A stretch of DNA of 64,000 bases from Brevibacillus_F sp035644815 (GCA_035644815.1 DASQNU010000253.1:1-64000); one strand, 5' to 3'. Numbered from the stretch's first letter, positions 8,503-17,588 are shown. Notes: generated by a model from the letters alone, not told the origin. Numbers and translations are program-made.

Positions 8503-10491
8503 TTGGGGCAATCATCATTTTATCAAGCTCTGATTGATCTATGTGAGCGTTACCTGACAGAAAAATGTTACGCGGGACTCATACCTCCGAAAGTGGAAAA
8601 ACGGATAAGGGAAAAGTTCAATATTCCCGATGATGAGGTACTGCTCGCTTTTTTTGATTTTACGATTTTCAGCTATGCGAAGGATGGCTTCGCTGTTGGC
8701 GCAAATGGTCTGTATTGGCGGGAAACGTGGACAAACACCTTTCTCCCTTGGTCAAAAATCGTGAATGCTTCCAACATTCACATCCAAAAAGGAAGGCTGT
8801 GTTTTCAAGACAATACCAATTTCAGTACGGCTGGATGTCCGCTGGAAGAACGAACATTAGTAGAGTTGCTAACTTCCATACGCGATACGATGCGCCCCTT
8901 CATCCAAGCGAAATCCGATGCCGTACAGAATGAAAACGAGCAAGATTCGTTTGAAGAGGCTCTCCTGCGAGTATGCGAGTCCCATATCAAAAGCAAAATC
9001 TATCTCACCCCCCTACCTGAGGCACTTTCCAAAAAAGTTCACTCTTCCTTTTCCATTGAGCAGGATATTGAGATTCTGGTCTATTTTGATTTCACTTTCT
9101 TTGGAAAAGGCAAACAAGGGGTTGTCTTTACGAAAGACGGTTTTTATTGGCGGGAATTATCTTCGACCATTTTTGTATCATGGCTTCGCCTAGGCACGAC
9201 CGCAGGCATACATAGCGTAAAGGATTCGGTTATTCTTGACTCGGGACTGAGCCTGTCTTGTCTGAATGGCTCCTTGAAAGCAGATGAATGGGTCCAGTTG
9301 TTGCAAGAAATAAATGAGCTTCCACAGATGAACACGCTGCATGAGGAATCGGAAGCACTGGCAAATTCTTTTGATGGGACTGCCTCTCAGGATTCCCCCA
9401 TGGATGATCTTCATCAAGCTGTCCGACATATCTTGCGGTCCTACGATGGCGACAACATCTACAAAAAGGGCATCCCTGATACCCTGATGGAGCGAGTGCG
9501 CAAATCGTTTCAAGTGTCAGCAGAGTTGGACATTTGGGCTTATTTTGACTTCTTGGTCTTCAGCAAAGGAAAAGATGGGGTTTTGATTACCGAGCTTGGC
9601 ATTCACTGGCGAATCCCTTTTGATGTTGCTTTTATTCCATGGAGCCGTCTCCCACGCTCCGAGTTCCGCCTATTGCCTGAACACAACAAGATCCTTTTGA
9701 ACGAAACCACGGAGCTGCCACTCCACGGCAGCGTGATACCGTTGCGCGAGTGGTACGATATCTTGTTGGCCTTGCAAAGCTTGCCTCATCTAAACAAGCT
9801 TCAAGCAACCATTGTGACGGATTACCCGGAAGTGACCCATCCCCTTTTCGATGAGGATTTCGTGGAAGTGATTTGCCGTGCTCACCCTTTCTTGGACAAG
9901 CTGACGGATTACGCGCTTGGAGAGCAGTCACAGCCTGTCATCCGCCGTCTGTTTGGGATTCCCGATTCCGAGCGATTAGTGGCGTATAAGGACAGCAGAT
10001 CAGGCAGCCGTGGTGAATATGGAATCGCCGTCACAGGCCGAGCGATCTGCATCAGAAACAAGCCTGATTCCAATCTGTGTCCTTCTCTCTATTTGCCTTT
10101 GGCTGACTTGCATGAACGCAGATTTGAATTACGCCACAAATCTGTATTTCTCGGGGATGAAGAAATCTATCAAGGAAACGGCAGCCCTTCCATATTGCCA
10201 TGGCTGCAGGATCTCCAATTATATGCCGAGTCGTTGAAAGCGGACGAGTTTCCGGTTCAGTACCCTTTTGATCCCGCGTACGCTACACGTTGGAATCTGC
10301 CGGTACAAAATACGGATGACGAGCGTTGGATTGTTGCTGAAGATGGCATGCTGCGCGGGATCTATGGCACCTCTGAGCTCCAATGGGCTGCAGAAACTGG
10401 ACAAATGGCGTTTGAAAAAACGAGCGTGTGGAAAAAAGGATGGTCGAACTGGCAAACGGTTCAGAACGCTGGTTTTCTCGTAACGAACTGA
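8503..10491 (+). CDS. Repeat protein with three to four PH-like units and a C-terminal GYF_2-like domain
   Basis: The product is 662 residues starting at TTG 8503 after GGTAGGA. Three homologous units lie at about residues 3-85, 147-235 and 300-385. Each has an N-terminal helix, then (F/Y)FDF, then KDG(F/V), then a YWRE- or HWR-type motif and a (F/I)xxW end. A fourth, weaker unit lies at about 447-545. The pattern resembles small bacterial PH-like barrels, but this is inference. Residues about 605-655 (WIVAEDG...GMLRG...VWKKGWSNW) resemble the GYF_2 (DUF4339) domain, a peptide-binding fold. No catalytic motif or membrane segment is seen. It lies 20 bases before the AAA+ gene and is likely an adaptor for it. 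Confidence 0.75.
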   Translation: MGQSSFYQALIDLCERYLTEKCYAGLIPPKVEKRIREKFNIPDDEVLLAFFDFTIFSYAKDGFAVGANGLYWRETWTNTFLPWSKIVNASNIHIQKGRLCFQDNTNFSTAGCPLEERTLVELLTSIRDTMRPFIQAKSDAVQNENEQDSFEEALLRVCESHIKSKIYLTPLPEALSKKVHSSFSIEQDIEILVYFDFTFFGKGKQGVVFTKDGFYWRELSSTIFVSWLRLGTTAGIHSVKDSVILDSGLSLSCLNGSLKADEWVQLLQEINELPQMNTLHEESEALANSFDGTASQDSPMDDLHQAVRHILRSYDGDNIYKKGIPDTLMERVRKSFQVSAELDIWAYFDFLVFSKGKDGVLITELGIHWRIPFDVAFIPWSRLPRSEFRLLPEHNKILLNETTELPLHGSVIPLREWYDILLALQSLPHLNKLQATIVTDYPEVTHPLFDEDFVEVICRAHPFLDKLTDYALGEQSQPVIRRLFGIPDSERLVAYKDSRSGSRGEYGIAVTGRAICIRNKPDSNLCPSLYLPLADLHERRFELRHKSVFLGDEEIYQGNGSPSILPWLQDLQLYAESLKADEFPVQYPFDPAYATRWNLPVQNTDDERWIVAEDGMLRGIYGTSELQWAAETGQMAFEKTSVWKKGWSNWQTVQNAGFLVTN

Positions 10492-10511
10492 CAAAGAGAG
10501 GATAGAACCCA

Positions 10512-11843
10512 ATGGATAAACTCTTATTTTTCAAGCGGATGGCCGAGCAGCACCCTGAAGACGCCGAGGCCGAGTACTGGTTGGCAAAAGAATATGCAGA
10601 ACGCGGGCAATGGATTGATGCGATTGGAAAGTTCAGTGCGGGCTTGGCTATTTGCACGGACGATCGCCTACGAGCAGCCCTGATCAGCGGACTGACGGAA
10701 GCGACAGCCTCCTTGCGCGGTGGAAATACGGGAGGACAAGCGGTACCTGCAGACGCCAATAGTCAAGATCGGCATGCGGGAGAGGCCGATGGATCTGAGC
10801 AAGAAGAAGATGACGGCGAATCCCTGGATGAAGATGATGATTTCGAAGACGAGGACTTTGAGGAAGATCTCCATACCGATGAAAAGCAAATCAGTCAACC
10901 GCTCGCCTTTGCAAATTCCTCCATCGGCTTACAAGTGCTTGACGGCGGGAAAACACAAGCTGCACCAGCCTTGCAGGTAGCCAATAAAGTGACGTTTGCC
11001 GACGTTGCCGGATTAAAAGATCTCAAGAAGACGATTCAGCTGCGAATTATCAGTCCTTTTCAAAATAAAGACCTCTTCTCGAAATTCCGCAAAAAGGCAG
11101 GCGGTGGTGTGCTTTTGTACGGCCCTCCTGGATGCGGTAAAACCTTTATTGCCAAAGCTACGGCTGGAGAATGCCGAGCCGCCTTCATTCCGGTGCAAAT
11201 TACCGATATTCTTGATAAATACATCGGTGAAAGCGAAATGAAATTAAAAAATCTGTTTGACAGGGCGCGGTCGCAAAAACCTAGTGTCATGTTCTTTGAC
11301 GAGATCGACACCATCGGACTTTCCCGCAGCCAATCCTCTTCGCACATGCGAGGATTGATTGATACCTTCCTCTCTGAGATGGAAGGAATCGACACCAATA
11401 CCGATCAGGTGCTGATCATCGGCGCTACCAATATGCCTTGGGATGTCGACTCAGCGCTGAAACGTCCTGGCCGGTTCGATCAGCTTGTCTTTGTCGCTCC
11501 TCCTGATGAAGAGGCACGTGAACAAATCTTTCAATTAAAACTGGCTGGCCGCTACACCGATAAAATCGATACGCATCTGTTGGCAAGCAGAACCGAGTTT
11601 TTCTCCGGTGCCGATATCGAAAACCTGTGTGAAAGAGCTGCCGAACGGGCACTGAGCGAGATTCTCGAAACGGGGGTTGAACGCCCGATCCTCATGACTG
11701 ACTTTGAAGCATTATTTGATAGTGTGCGTCCTTCTACGTTAGAATGGCTACGTACGGCAAAAAACTATGTAAAATATGCGAATCAATCGGGCGTCTATAA
11801 TGATGTGGAAGACTATATGAGAAAGTATGGACGACGGATTTGA
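10512..11843 (+). CDS. AAA+ ATPase with N-terminal TPR-like region and acidic linker
   Basis: The product has 443 residues. Residues 1-60 look like one or two TPR helices (HPEDAEAEYWLAKEYAERG). Residues about 95-125 are an extremely acidic linker of Glu/Asp. A Cdc48/FtsH-type AAA module follows, beginning FADVAGLKDLK. It has Walker A GPPGCGKT (204-211), pore loop KYIGES, Walker B VMFFDEID (259-266) and the arginine-finger stretch RPGRFDQ. One ATPase ring domain is present and there is no protease domain or membrane segment. A threading or remodelling ATPase acting with the neighbouring TPR and PH-like proteins is inferred. The partner is unknown. Confidence 0.85.
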   Translation: MDKLLFFKRMAEQHPEDAEAEYWLAKEYAERGQWIDAIGKFSAGLAICTDDRLRAALISGLTEATASLRGGNTGGQAVPADANSQDRHAGEADGSEQEEDDGESLDEDDDFEDEDFEEDLHTDEKQISQPLAFANSSIGLQVLDGGKTQAAPALQVANKVTFADVAGLKDLKKTIQLRIISPFQNKDLFSKFRKKAGGGVLLYGPPGCGKTFIAKATAGECRAAFIPVQITDILDKYIGESEMKLKNLFDRARSQKPSVMFFDEIDTIGLSRSQSSSHMRGLIDTFLSEMEGIDTNTDQVLIIGATNMPWDVDSALKRPGRFDQLVFVAPPDEEAREQIFQLKLAGRYTDKIDTHLLASRTEFFSGADIENLCERAAERALSEILETGVERPILMTDFEALFDSVRPSTLEWLRTAKNYVKYANQSGVYNDVEDYMRKYGRRI

Positions 11844-11867
11844 TCCGGGCCGTCTGGGGGGAGTCCT

Positions 11868-12329
11868 ATGAAACTAGCAGAAGCACTGGTTTTACGAGCA
11901 GATAGTCAGCGCAAGGTCGCTCAACTAAGACAAAGACTCGAACGTGTGATGAAAGTTCAAGAAGGGGAGCAGCCTGCAGAACAACCGGCAGTGCTGCTTG
12001 ATGAATTGAAGCGTACGCTGGAGGAACTGACTAAGTGGATCCAAAAGATCAACCGAACAAACTCGCACTCACCCTTTGATGCAAACATGAGCTTAGCGGA
12101 TGCACTGGCGGAGCGAGATCGGCTCATGCAGCAACGAAATATACTTAGCGAGCTGCTGGAAACAGCCTCGATCAAACAAGATCGGTATAGCCGGTCAGAG
12201 GTCAAGTTTTATAACACGATCAACGTTATCGAAATGCAAAAAGAAGTGGATGACCTTTCGAAAAGATTCCGTGAGCTTGATTTTAAGATTCAAGAAAAAA
12301 ATTGGCATACGGAATTGCTGGAAGATTAA
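11868..12329 (+). CDS. DIP1984-family coiled-coil protein
   Basis: This 153-residue, highly charged helical protein matches the DIP1984 family closely. It opens MKLAEALVLRAD, has a KVQEGEQPAEQP linker and an INRTNSHSPF stretch, and ends QDRYSRSEVKF and IQEKNWHTELLE. Members are sometimes labelled septicolysin, but I know of no firm function. It follows the AAA+ gene by 24 bases behind a GGGGGGAG site and ends the operon. Long heptad-like helices suggest an oligomeric coiled coil, which could be a substrate or partner of the ATPase. Confidence 0.85.
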   Translation: MKLAEALVLRADSQRKVAQLRQRLERVMKVQEGEQPAEQPAVLLDELKRTLEELTKWIQKINRTNSHSPFDANMSLADALAERDRLMQQRNILSELLETASIKQDRYSRSEVKFYNTINVIEMQKEVDDLSKRFRELDFKIQEKNWHTELLED

Positions 12330-12570
12330 TCAAGTTGGTAACCGTCCATTCAAAGCGAGCACAACCGCCAACGGGTCTGTTGGAAACCTCAACGATCAGA
12401 TGCAGGGCCATATCTGATATCTAACGAATTAGCCCAGTAATGTTACAAGATTGCGCGATAGCATGCACTTACAGATTATATTTGAATGTCACTACCACGT
12501 GCTGGTTGATGGAAACGGTGAGGGCGGGTTCGGGGACTTGAAGTCTTATCATACGTCTATTTGTGTTGAG

Positions 12571-12601
12571 AGGCTGCCATTTGGCGGCCTTTTTCATTTT
12601 T
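12571..12601 (+). terminator. Intrinsic terminator of the TPR/AAA operon
   Basis: AGGCTGCC pairs with GGCGGCCT (one wobble) around an ATTT loop, followed by TTTTTCATTTTT. The 240 bases between the DIP1984 stop and this hairpin hold no recognisable gene. Confidence 0.75.
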
Positions 12602-12743
12602 GATTCACCGCGTTGATTTTCTTAAGAAATTTGTTAATCTTTTGCTCACTTTTTTGTTACCTCTCTTTCGTATGATCTGTCTATATCTACGGCAGGGGAG
12701 GTTGACACGGAAGTATGGCAGGAAGGAAAAGGTGGGAGAAACA

Positions 12744-13436
12744 ATGTCAAAGTATCATGTGCTGGTGGTAGACGATGAAAGCGACATTCGTGATGCTCTG
12801 GAAATCTATCTAAAAAATGAAGATATACGAGTATTTAAGGCAGCCAACGGTCTTGAAGCATTGACCGTGCTGGAGAAAGAAGACATTCATTTGATCATTC
12901 TCGATATCATGATGCCGCAGATGGACGGCATCCGGGCTACATTTGCAATTCGGGAGAGCAAAAACATCCCGATCATCATGCTCTCGGCCAAATCGGAGGA
13001 TACCGACAAGGTGCTTGGACTGAATGTAGGGGCTGACGATTATGTGACCAAGCCCTTCAATCCCTTGGAGTTGATCGCCCGCGTGAAATCACAGCTGCGC
13101 CGCTATACCAATCTCGGGAATTACAAGGCAGCTGAAGACGAAATCCATGTCAGGGGCCTCACCCTGAACAAAAGCACCAAATGCGTGACTGTCGATCAGG
13201 AAGAGGTGCGGCTAACCGCTACGGAATATAAAATTTTGGAGCTGCTCATGGAAAACAAAGGCCGTGTCTTTTCCATAGAAGAGATATACGAAAAGGTATG
13301 GAAAGAACCCTTTTTCCAAGGAGATAACACCGTCGCTGTCCACGTTCGAAGAATTCGTGAAAAAATCGAGATTAATCCAAAGGAACCGAAGTATTTAAAG
13401 GTGGTGTGGGGAATTGGTTACAAAATGGAAAAATAA
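12744..13436 (+). CDS. OmpR/VanR-type response regulator
   Basis: The product has 230 residues with a receiver domain (DD at 10-11, phospho-acceptor D54 in ILDIMMP, KPF switch lysine). A winged-helix DNA-binding domain ends AVHVRRIREKIE...VWGIGYK. The frame extends 48 codons upstream, but ATG 12744 (MSKYHVLVVDDE) follows GGTGGGAG and matches the family. It overlaps the downstream kinase gene by 23 bases, so the two are coupled. Such pairs are usually cell-envelope stress or antibiotic sensors. No target can be named. Confidence 0.9.
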   Translation: MSKYHVLVVDDESDIRDALEIYLKNEDIRVFKAANGLEALTVLEKEDIHLIILDIMMPQMDGIRATFAIRESKNIPIIMLSAKSEDTDKVLGLNVGADDYVTKPFNPLELIARVKSQLRRYTNLGNYKAAEDEIHVRGLTLNKSTKCVTVDQEEVRLTATEYKILELLMENKGRVFSIEEIYEKVWKEPFFQGDNTVAVHVRRIREKIEINPKEPKYLKVVWGIGYKMEK

Positions 13437-15603
13437 GTGGACGACCTTCTGTGCATGCATCGTGCTTGCTTACTCGCTTGCGCTCTGTACGCTCTCCACT
13501 TCAGACGTAATCCGGAATTATGACTATTTGAATGAAAAATCCTATTTCGAGAGCTATTTTTTTACCAATGAACTTATGACGTTTTTTGAACTGATCAAAT
13601 CCAAGCATATTCAATATAAAGATTATGCGGATAAGAGCTTAGGTGAAAAAATCGCAGCCTTGACTGAGGAAGACCTGCAAAATCTTGAGTACGAGATCAC
13701 GCAATTGCCTGAGTATCAGGAGAGAGAAGCAGCGATCATGGTGTTGGACCATCAGCTGCAGGATGAGGAATTAGCGTCTCAACCGGAGAAAAGAGCTCAG
13801 TTGCTGGCGGAAAAATCGCAAAAGGAATCCGAGCTGGTGTTAGCCAAAGAAAATTATGCCGATCAAATCAAACGCGGATATGTTACCTCCAAGGAAAACG
13901 AGTACGAGGAAATAGAAAAAAGCCTGCGCCTTCGCTCTAGTTCCTTCAAATACGCCATTGAAGATAATCATACGCATGAAGCGTATACGAATTACTCATC
14001 CGCGGAAGAACGTAAAACCGGCGAAGCGCATCCCATGTTGCGGTTGGATTTCCCGCAAACCTCCTTTGATAGCCCGGAACTGCAGTCCATCAATCGCTTT
14101 TTTCAAGAGCAAAACTGGAAGGGATACCTATTAGTCCCCCAAACGGCTGATGGATATAGTCAGGTGCATGCCGATTACGCCTACTTCAACAGCCTGAAGG
14201 ATCGGATTTTGCAAGAATGCGCCATTGCCATTGTTTCGTTATTGATAGCCGTCGGCGGCCTCGTCTTTTTACGCGCCACAAATCAACGTGACATTGCGCT
14301 CATCTCCACATGCCGTGCTTTGGCAGACCGCATCCCGTTTGATTTTCGCATCGTTATCTTCTCTTTCGGCGGGCTATCTTTGCTCATCATCGTCACTGAA
14401 CTCGACCGCTTCTTCTACCTTCCTCTCGAACCGAGGCAAGCGGTAATCCTTACATTTGTCGCAGGAGCCATCGCCTATCTGCTCGCAGAGGCCCAGGAAT
14501 TTCTGCGGATTGCCAAGGATCAGGAAAAATGGCGGCAGCAATGGCGGTCTGGTTTCTTCTATCGGTTGATTCGTTTAGTGAAGGATAGCTTTCTGTATAA
14601 AAGCATTTTTGTTAGTATCGTGATCATTGCGGCACTGACCGGTTTTTGGGGAACCCTGTTGGGGATCTTGCTCCTCCACGGCGGCGGGGAAGTGTTTCTG
14701 TTCACCTTTATTTACTCGATTCTGTATATGATCTTCGTCGTACCGTTTGTCCTGAGACGAGTGAGTATCTTCAACAAGATCCTCAAGGGCGCCGAGGAGA
14801 TCGCCTCCGGCAACTTCCATTATCTGATCGAGGCAAAGGGTAACGGAAAGCTCTCGGAATTGGCGAGACATATGAATGAAATGAAGAATGGTTATCGGGA
14901 GATGCTCGATCAACAGATCAAAAGCGAGCGCTTAAAATCAGAGCTGATCACCAACGTCTCCCATGACCTGAAAACGCCGCTGACCTCCATCATCAATTAT
15001 ATTGACCTGCTTGGCAAAAAGGAGCTGGCTGATGAGGAAGCGCAACAATACATCTCGGTACTGGATCGAAAAGCATCCCGGCTGAAGACGTTGATCGATG
15101 ATCTGTTTGAAGCATCGAAAATGGCAAGCGGTTCCGTGGAGCTGCACTTGGAAAAAGTGAATGTCGTCGCCCTACTGAACCAAGCCATCGCCGAGTGCAG
15201 CGATCAAATCGAGGCTTCCTCGCTCGCGTTTCGCGTCTCCACGGATAAGCCGAAGATCTATGCACATCTGGACGGAAAGAAAACCTGGAGAGTCTTTGAG
15301 AATTTGATCAGCAACGCTCTTAAATATTCTTTGCCAAATACCAGAGTCTATGTAACGGTATCCGAGCGTGAGGAAAACGTGACACTGACCATCCAAAACG
15401 TTTCCGCCTACGAACTCGATTTTGATGTAGACGAGATTTTCGAGCGATTTAAGCGAGGTGACCAGTCCAGACATACCGAAGGCTCCGGTCTCGGCCTCGC
15501 CATCGCCAAGAGCATCGTGGAGCTGCAAGGCGGCGAGCTTTCTATCCAGCTTGACGGCGATATGTTCAAGGTAATCATTGTGTTTCGCAAAGCTTATATG
15601 TAA
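13414..15603 (+). CDS. Sensor histidine kinase with large extracellular domain and several membrane segments
   Basis: The product has 729 residues and starts at TTG 13414 inside the regulator gene, with AAGGTGG about nine bases before it. An N-terminal membrane helix is followed by a roughly 230-residue, coiled-coil-rich extracellular domain. Four or five further hydrophobic segments lie between about 270 and 455. Then come a HAMP-like linker, the HisKA box NVSHDLKTPLTS with H517, and the ATPase domain (NLISNALKYS, GSGLGLAIAK). Ordinary VanS kinases have two membrane helices, so the extra membrane block is unusual. It should phosphorylate the upstream regulator. The signal is unknown. Confidence 0.88.
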   Translation: MVTKWKNKWTTFCACIVLAYSLALCTLSTSDVIRNYDYLNEKSYFESYFFTNELMTFFELIKSKHIQYKDYADKSLGEKIAALTEEDLQNLEYEITQLPEYQEREAAIMVLDHQLQDEELASQPEKRAQLLAEKSQKESELVLAKENYADQIKRGYVTSKENEYEEIEKSLRLRSSSFKYAIEDNHTHEAYTNYSSAEERKTGEAHPMLRLDFPQTSFDSPELQSINRFFQEQNWKGYLLVPQTADGYSQVHADYAYFNSLKDRILQECAIAIVSLLIAVGGLVFLRATNQRDIALISTCRALADRIPFDFRIVIFSFGGLSLLIIVTELDRFFYLPLEPRQAVILTFVAGAIAYLLAEAQEFLRIAKDQEKWRQQWRSGFFYRLIRLVKDSFLYKSIFVSIVIIAALTGFWGTLLGILLLHGGGEVFLFTFIYSILYMIFVVPFVLRRVSIFNKILKGAEEIASGNFHYLIEAKGNGKLSELARHMNEMKNGYREMLDQQIKSERLKSELITNVSHDLKTPLTSIINYIDLLGKKELADEEAQQYISVLDRKASRLKTLIDDLFEASKMASGSVELHLEKVNVVALLNQAIAECSDQIEASSLAFRVSTDKPKIYAHLDGKKTWRVFENLISNALKYSLPNTRVYVTVSEREENVTLTIQNVSAYELDFDVDEIFERFKRGDQSRHTEGSGLGLAIAKSIVELQGGELSIQLDGDMFKVIIVFRKAYM

Positions 15604-15604
15604 A

Positions 15605-15638
15605 CAGACAGGCGTCCCTCCATGGAGGACGCCTGTTT
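15605..15638 (+). terminator. Intrinsic terminator after the histidine kinase
   Basis: ACAGGCGTCC pairs with GGACGCCTGT around CTCCATGGA-type sequence, followed by TTTT. Confidence 0.85.
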
Positions 15639-15819
15639 TCGTGCAACCAAAGCTCTGGTACGCCCACTCCCATTTACAGAGTGAGCAATGTCACGGCAGC
15701 ATTTTGTCATCGAATTATCATAGAAAGCAGCAGTTTCCTCGCTTTTCTCCCTTTCTTTTTTCATGGTAAGATGAAGAGTGATGTTTTCCAGCAGCGGCCT
15801 TTAGAAGGAGAGAAACCCG

Positions 15820-16674
15820 ATGAACGAAAAAAAGACCTATAAAATTAAAAAAGTCATTAGCAACAATGCTCTCCTCGCGATTGACCATTCTGGCAATGAG
15901 GTTATCCTGCTCGGAAAAGGCATCGGATTTCAACGGACGAAAAATGACATCATCCCGCAAAGCGACGCCATCGAAAAGGTGTTCATCCCTTCCTCGGCCA
16001 ATAACCGGGAAGCCATGCTGCAGCTTTTCTCCGAAACTGGCGATGACTTGATGAACGTGATCAATTCTTATTTAGAGATCGTTGAAAGGGCTTTCGATCA
16101 AGAGCTGACGCAGCAGTTTGTGTTCTCCTTTATCGATCACATTACCTTTGCGATCAAACGGATTCAGCAAGGGATTCGCATCTATAATCCTTTCTTGCAC
16201 GAGGTAAAAAACCTTTACCCTTTGGAATACGCTCTCGCAGAAAAATTGCTGCCACTGATCAAGGACAAGCTGCACATTGAGCTGCCCGAGGATGAGCTTG
16301 GCTTCATCACGCTCCACCTGCGGACGATCAAAAGCAATCAGAGCATCGCTGAGATGAACCAGTTTTCCCAATTAATCACAACCTTGGTGGAGCTAATCGA
16401 AGAAGAGCTTTCGATTGCGATCAACAAGACCTCTACGGACTATGCCCGACTGGTGACCCATATTCGTTTTGCTATTGACCGGGCACAAAAACAGCAAGGA
16501 CTAGGGGAGAATCACCCGCTCAGCGCCTTGCTGCAGCGCGAATACCCGATTTGCTACAATCTGAGCTATAAATTGGTCAAAATCATGCAAAATGAGCTTA
16601 AGCTGGATATTTCCGAAGCTGAAGTCAGCTATCTAACCCTGCACATCCAGCGTCTCGCCAAAGATGTTAACTAA
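15820..16674 (+). CDS. glcT: Transcription antiterminator of the BglG/LicT family, GlcT-like
   Basis: The product has 284 residues. An N-terminal RNA-binding CAT domain of about 60 residues (KKVISNNALLAIDHSGNEVIL, LGKGIGF) is followed by two PTS regulation domains carrying the conserved phosphorylatable histidines (DHITFAIKR, TLHLRTIKS, THIRFAIDR, TLHIQRL). GlcT binds a RAT hairpin in the ptsG leader when glucose drains phosphate from the PTS, and so prevents termination. A RAT sequence lies in front of ptsG in this window at 20049-20077. The start follows AGAAGGAGAG. HPr is encoded next. Confidence 0.92.
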   Translation: MNEKKTYKIKKVISNNALLAIDHSGNEVILLGKGIGFQRTKNDIIPQSDAIEKVFIPSSANNREAMLQLFSETGDDLMNVINSYLEIVERAFDQELTQQFVFSFIDHITFAIKRIQQGIRIYNPFLHEVKNLYPLEYALAEKLLPLIKDKLHIELPEDELGFITLHLRTIKSNQSIAEMNQFSQLITTLVELIEEELSIAINKTSTDYARLVTHIRFAIDRAQKQQGLGENHPLSALLQREYPICYNLSYKLVKIMQNELKLDISEAEVSYLTLHIQRLAKDVN

Positions 16675-16823
16675 GTGAGTTCCTGTTCCGTTCTGATACA
16701 AGCATGGATGATGATCCTGGTCTGCAGTGTGCTGTCGATCAGATTCATATTTCATGCTTTTTTGGTATTTGGCCGTTTGGGCGATACTAAACATCAAATT
16801 GATGAAATGAGGAGAATCCAGAT

Positions 16824-17090
16824 ATGATCCAAAAAGTATTTACCGTCCAAAATCATATGGGCATTCATGCTCGCCCTGCCACAAAGCTTGTCCAGGCAGC
16901 CAACACGTTCCCGTGTGAAATTATCATCGAAAAGGACGGAAAACGTATTAACGGAAAAAGCATCATGGGCGTGATGGCAATGGCGGCGATGTATCAGGAT
17001 CGGCTAACTGTCACGACAGATGGCGAAGGTGAGGCAGAAGCGATCGCGGCGATTGGCGAGATTATTGAAGCGTCTCATGAGGAAGCGTAG
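16824..17090 (+). CDS. ptsH: Phosphocarrier protein HPr
   Basis: The product has 88 residues and carries both regulatory sites of Gram-positive HPr: H15 in GIHARPA, phosphorylated by enzyme I, and S46 in KSIMG, phosphorylated by HPr kinase. The presence of H15 separates it from Crh. It passes phosphate to PTS IIA domains such as that of PtsG, and in its Ser-P form is the CcpA corepressor. The start follows GAGGAGAA. Enzyme I (ptsI) does not follow; a family-A palindrome begins 22 bases after the stop instead. Confidence 0.93.
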   Translation: MIQKVFTVQNHMGIHARPATKLVQAANTFPCEIIIEKDGKRINGKSIMGVMAMAAMYQDRLTVTTDGEGEAEAIAAIGEIIEASHEEA

Positions 17091-17111
17091 CGTTTTTGGG
17101 TTTTTGCATAC

Positions 17112-17250
17112 ATAGTGGTGGGGGAAAGGAAGAGCGGGCGGGGCTGCGTTCTTGCCACACCCGCAAGGGAGTGGTAACTGTCCGGTTCCGCTTCAGTAGG
17201 TGTGACAAAGACTCCGCCCGTCCCGTTCTTCCCTTCCTCACGTGGCTGTA
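17112..17250 (+). repeat. Family-A palindromic element, copy 1 (internally deleted)
   Basis: It has the shared ends GGGGGAAAGGAAGAGCGGGC and GCCCGTCCCGTTCTTCC, the CTTGCCACACCCGCAAG block and the GTAGGTGTGACAAAGACT block. The inner stem present in the other four copies is missing, so it is only about 139 bases long. It lies 22 bases after the ptsH stop. Confidence 0.85.
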
Positions 17251-17270
17251 GCACTCATCCTACCCAAACC

Positions 17271-17311
17271 AAAAAAAGGCAGTGGTGGCTTAGACTCCGC
17301 TGCCTTTCTTA
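17271..17311 (-). terminator. Terminator of the 85-residue protein gene
   Basis: On the minus strand AAAGGCAG pairs with CTGCCTTT and runs into TTTTTTT. Confidence 0.75.
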
Positions 17312-17330
17312 CGACCGATATTCCGTCGCT

Positions 17331-17588
17331 TTAATGAATAACCTTATACTTCTGCAAGGCTTCATCCTCATACAAAAGATTCTCTGTCACTTCCTCGTCT
17401 AAATCAACGAAGATATGCTCATCGCCATTATCATTTTCCTTCCGTACATAAGCTCCATTTATTTCTGTATCCTCTGCCATAGAAATAAGTGTGCTTTGAG
17501 ACACAAGCATTTCAACCCCATCTTTCACAATAACAAATCCAAAGCCCTTCCGTTCTCTAGTCAATACTAGTGCCGTAACCGTTATCAC
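17331..17588 (-). CDS. Small conserved-looking protein of unknown function (85 aa)
   Basis: It starts at GTG 17588 with GGGGGGAAA seven bases upstream, a strong sign that it is real. The protein is acidic with a predicted beta-rich N-terminal half (VTALVLTRERKGFGFVIVKD) and no signal peptide or membrane segment. No family is recognised. It is transcribed alone and ended by its own hairpin. Confidence 0.65.
   Translation of the reverse strand: MITVTALVLTRERKGFGFVIVKDGVEMLVSQSTLISMAEDTEINGAYVRKENDNGDEHIFVDLDEEVTENLLYEDEALQKYKVIH

Noticed and set aside
16824..17090. Alternative call as Crh
   Set aside because: H15 is present in GIHARPA; Crh lacks this histidine.
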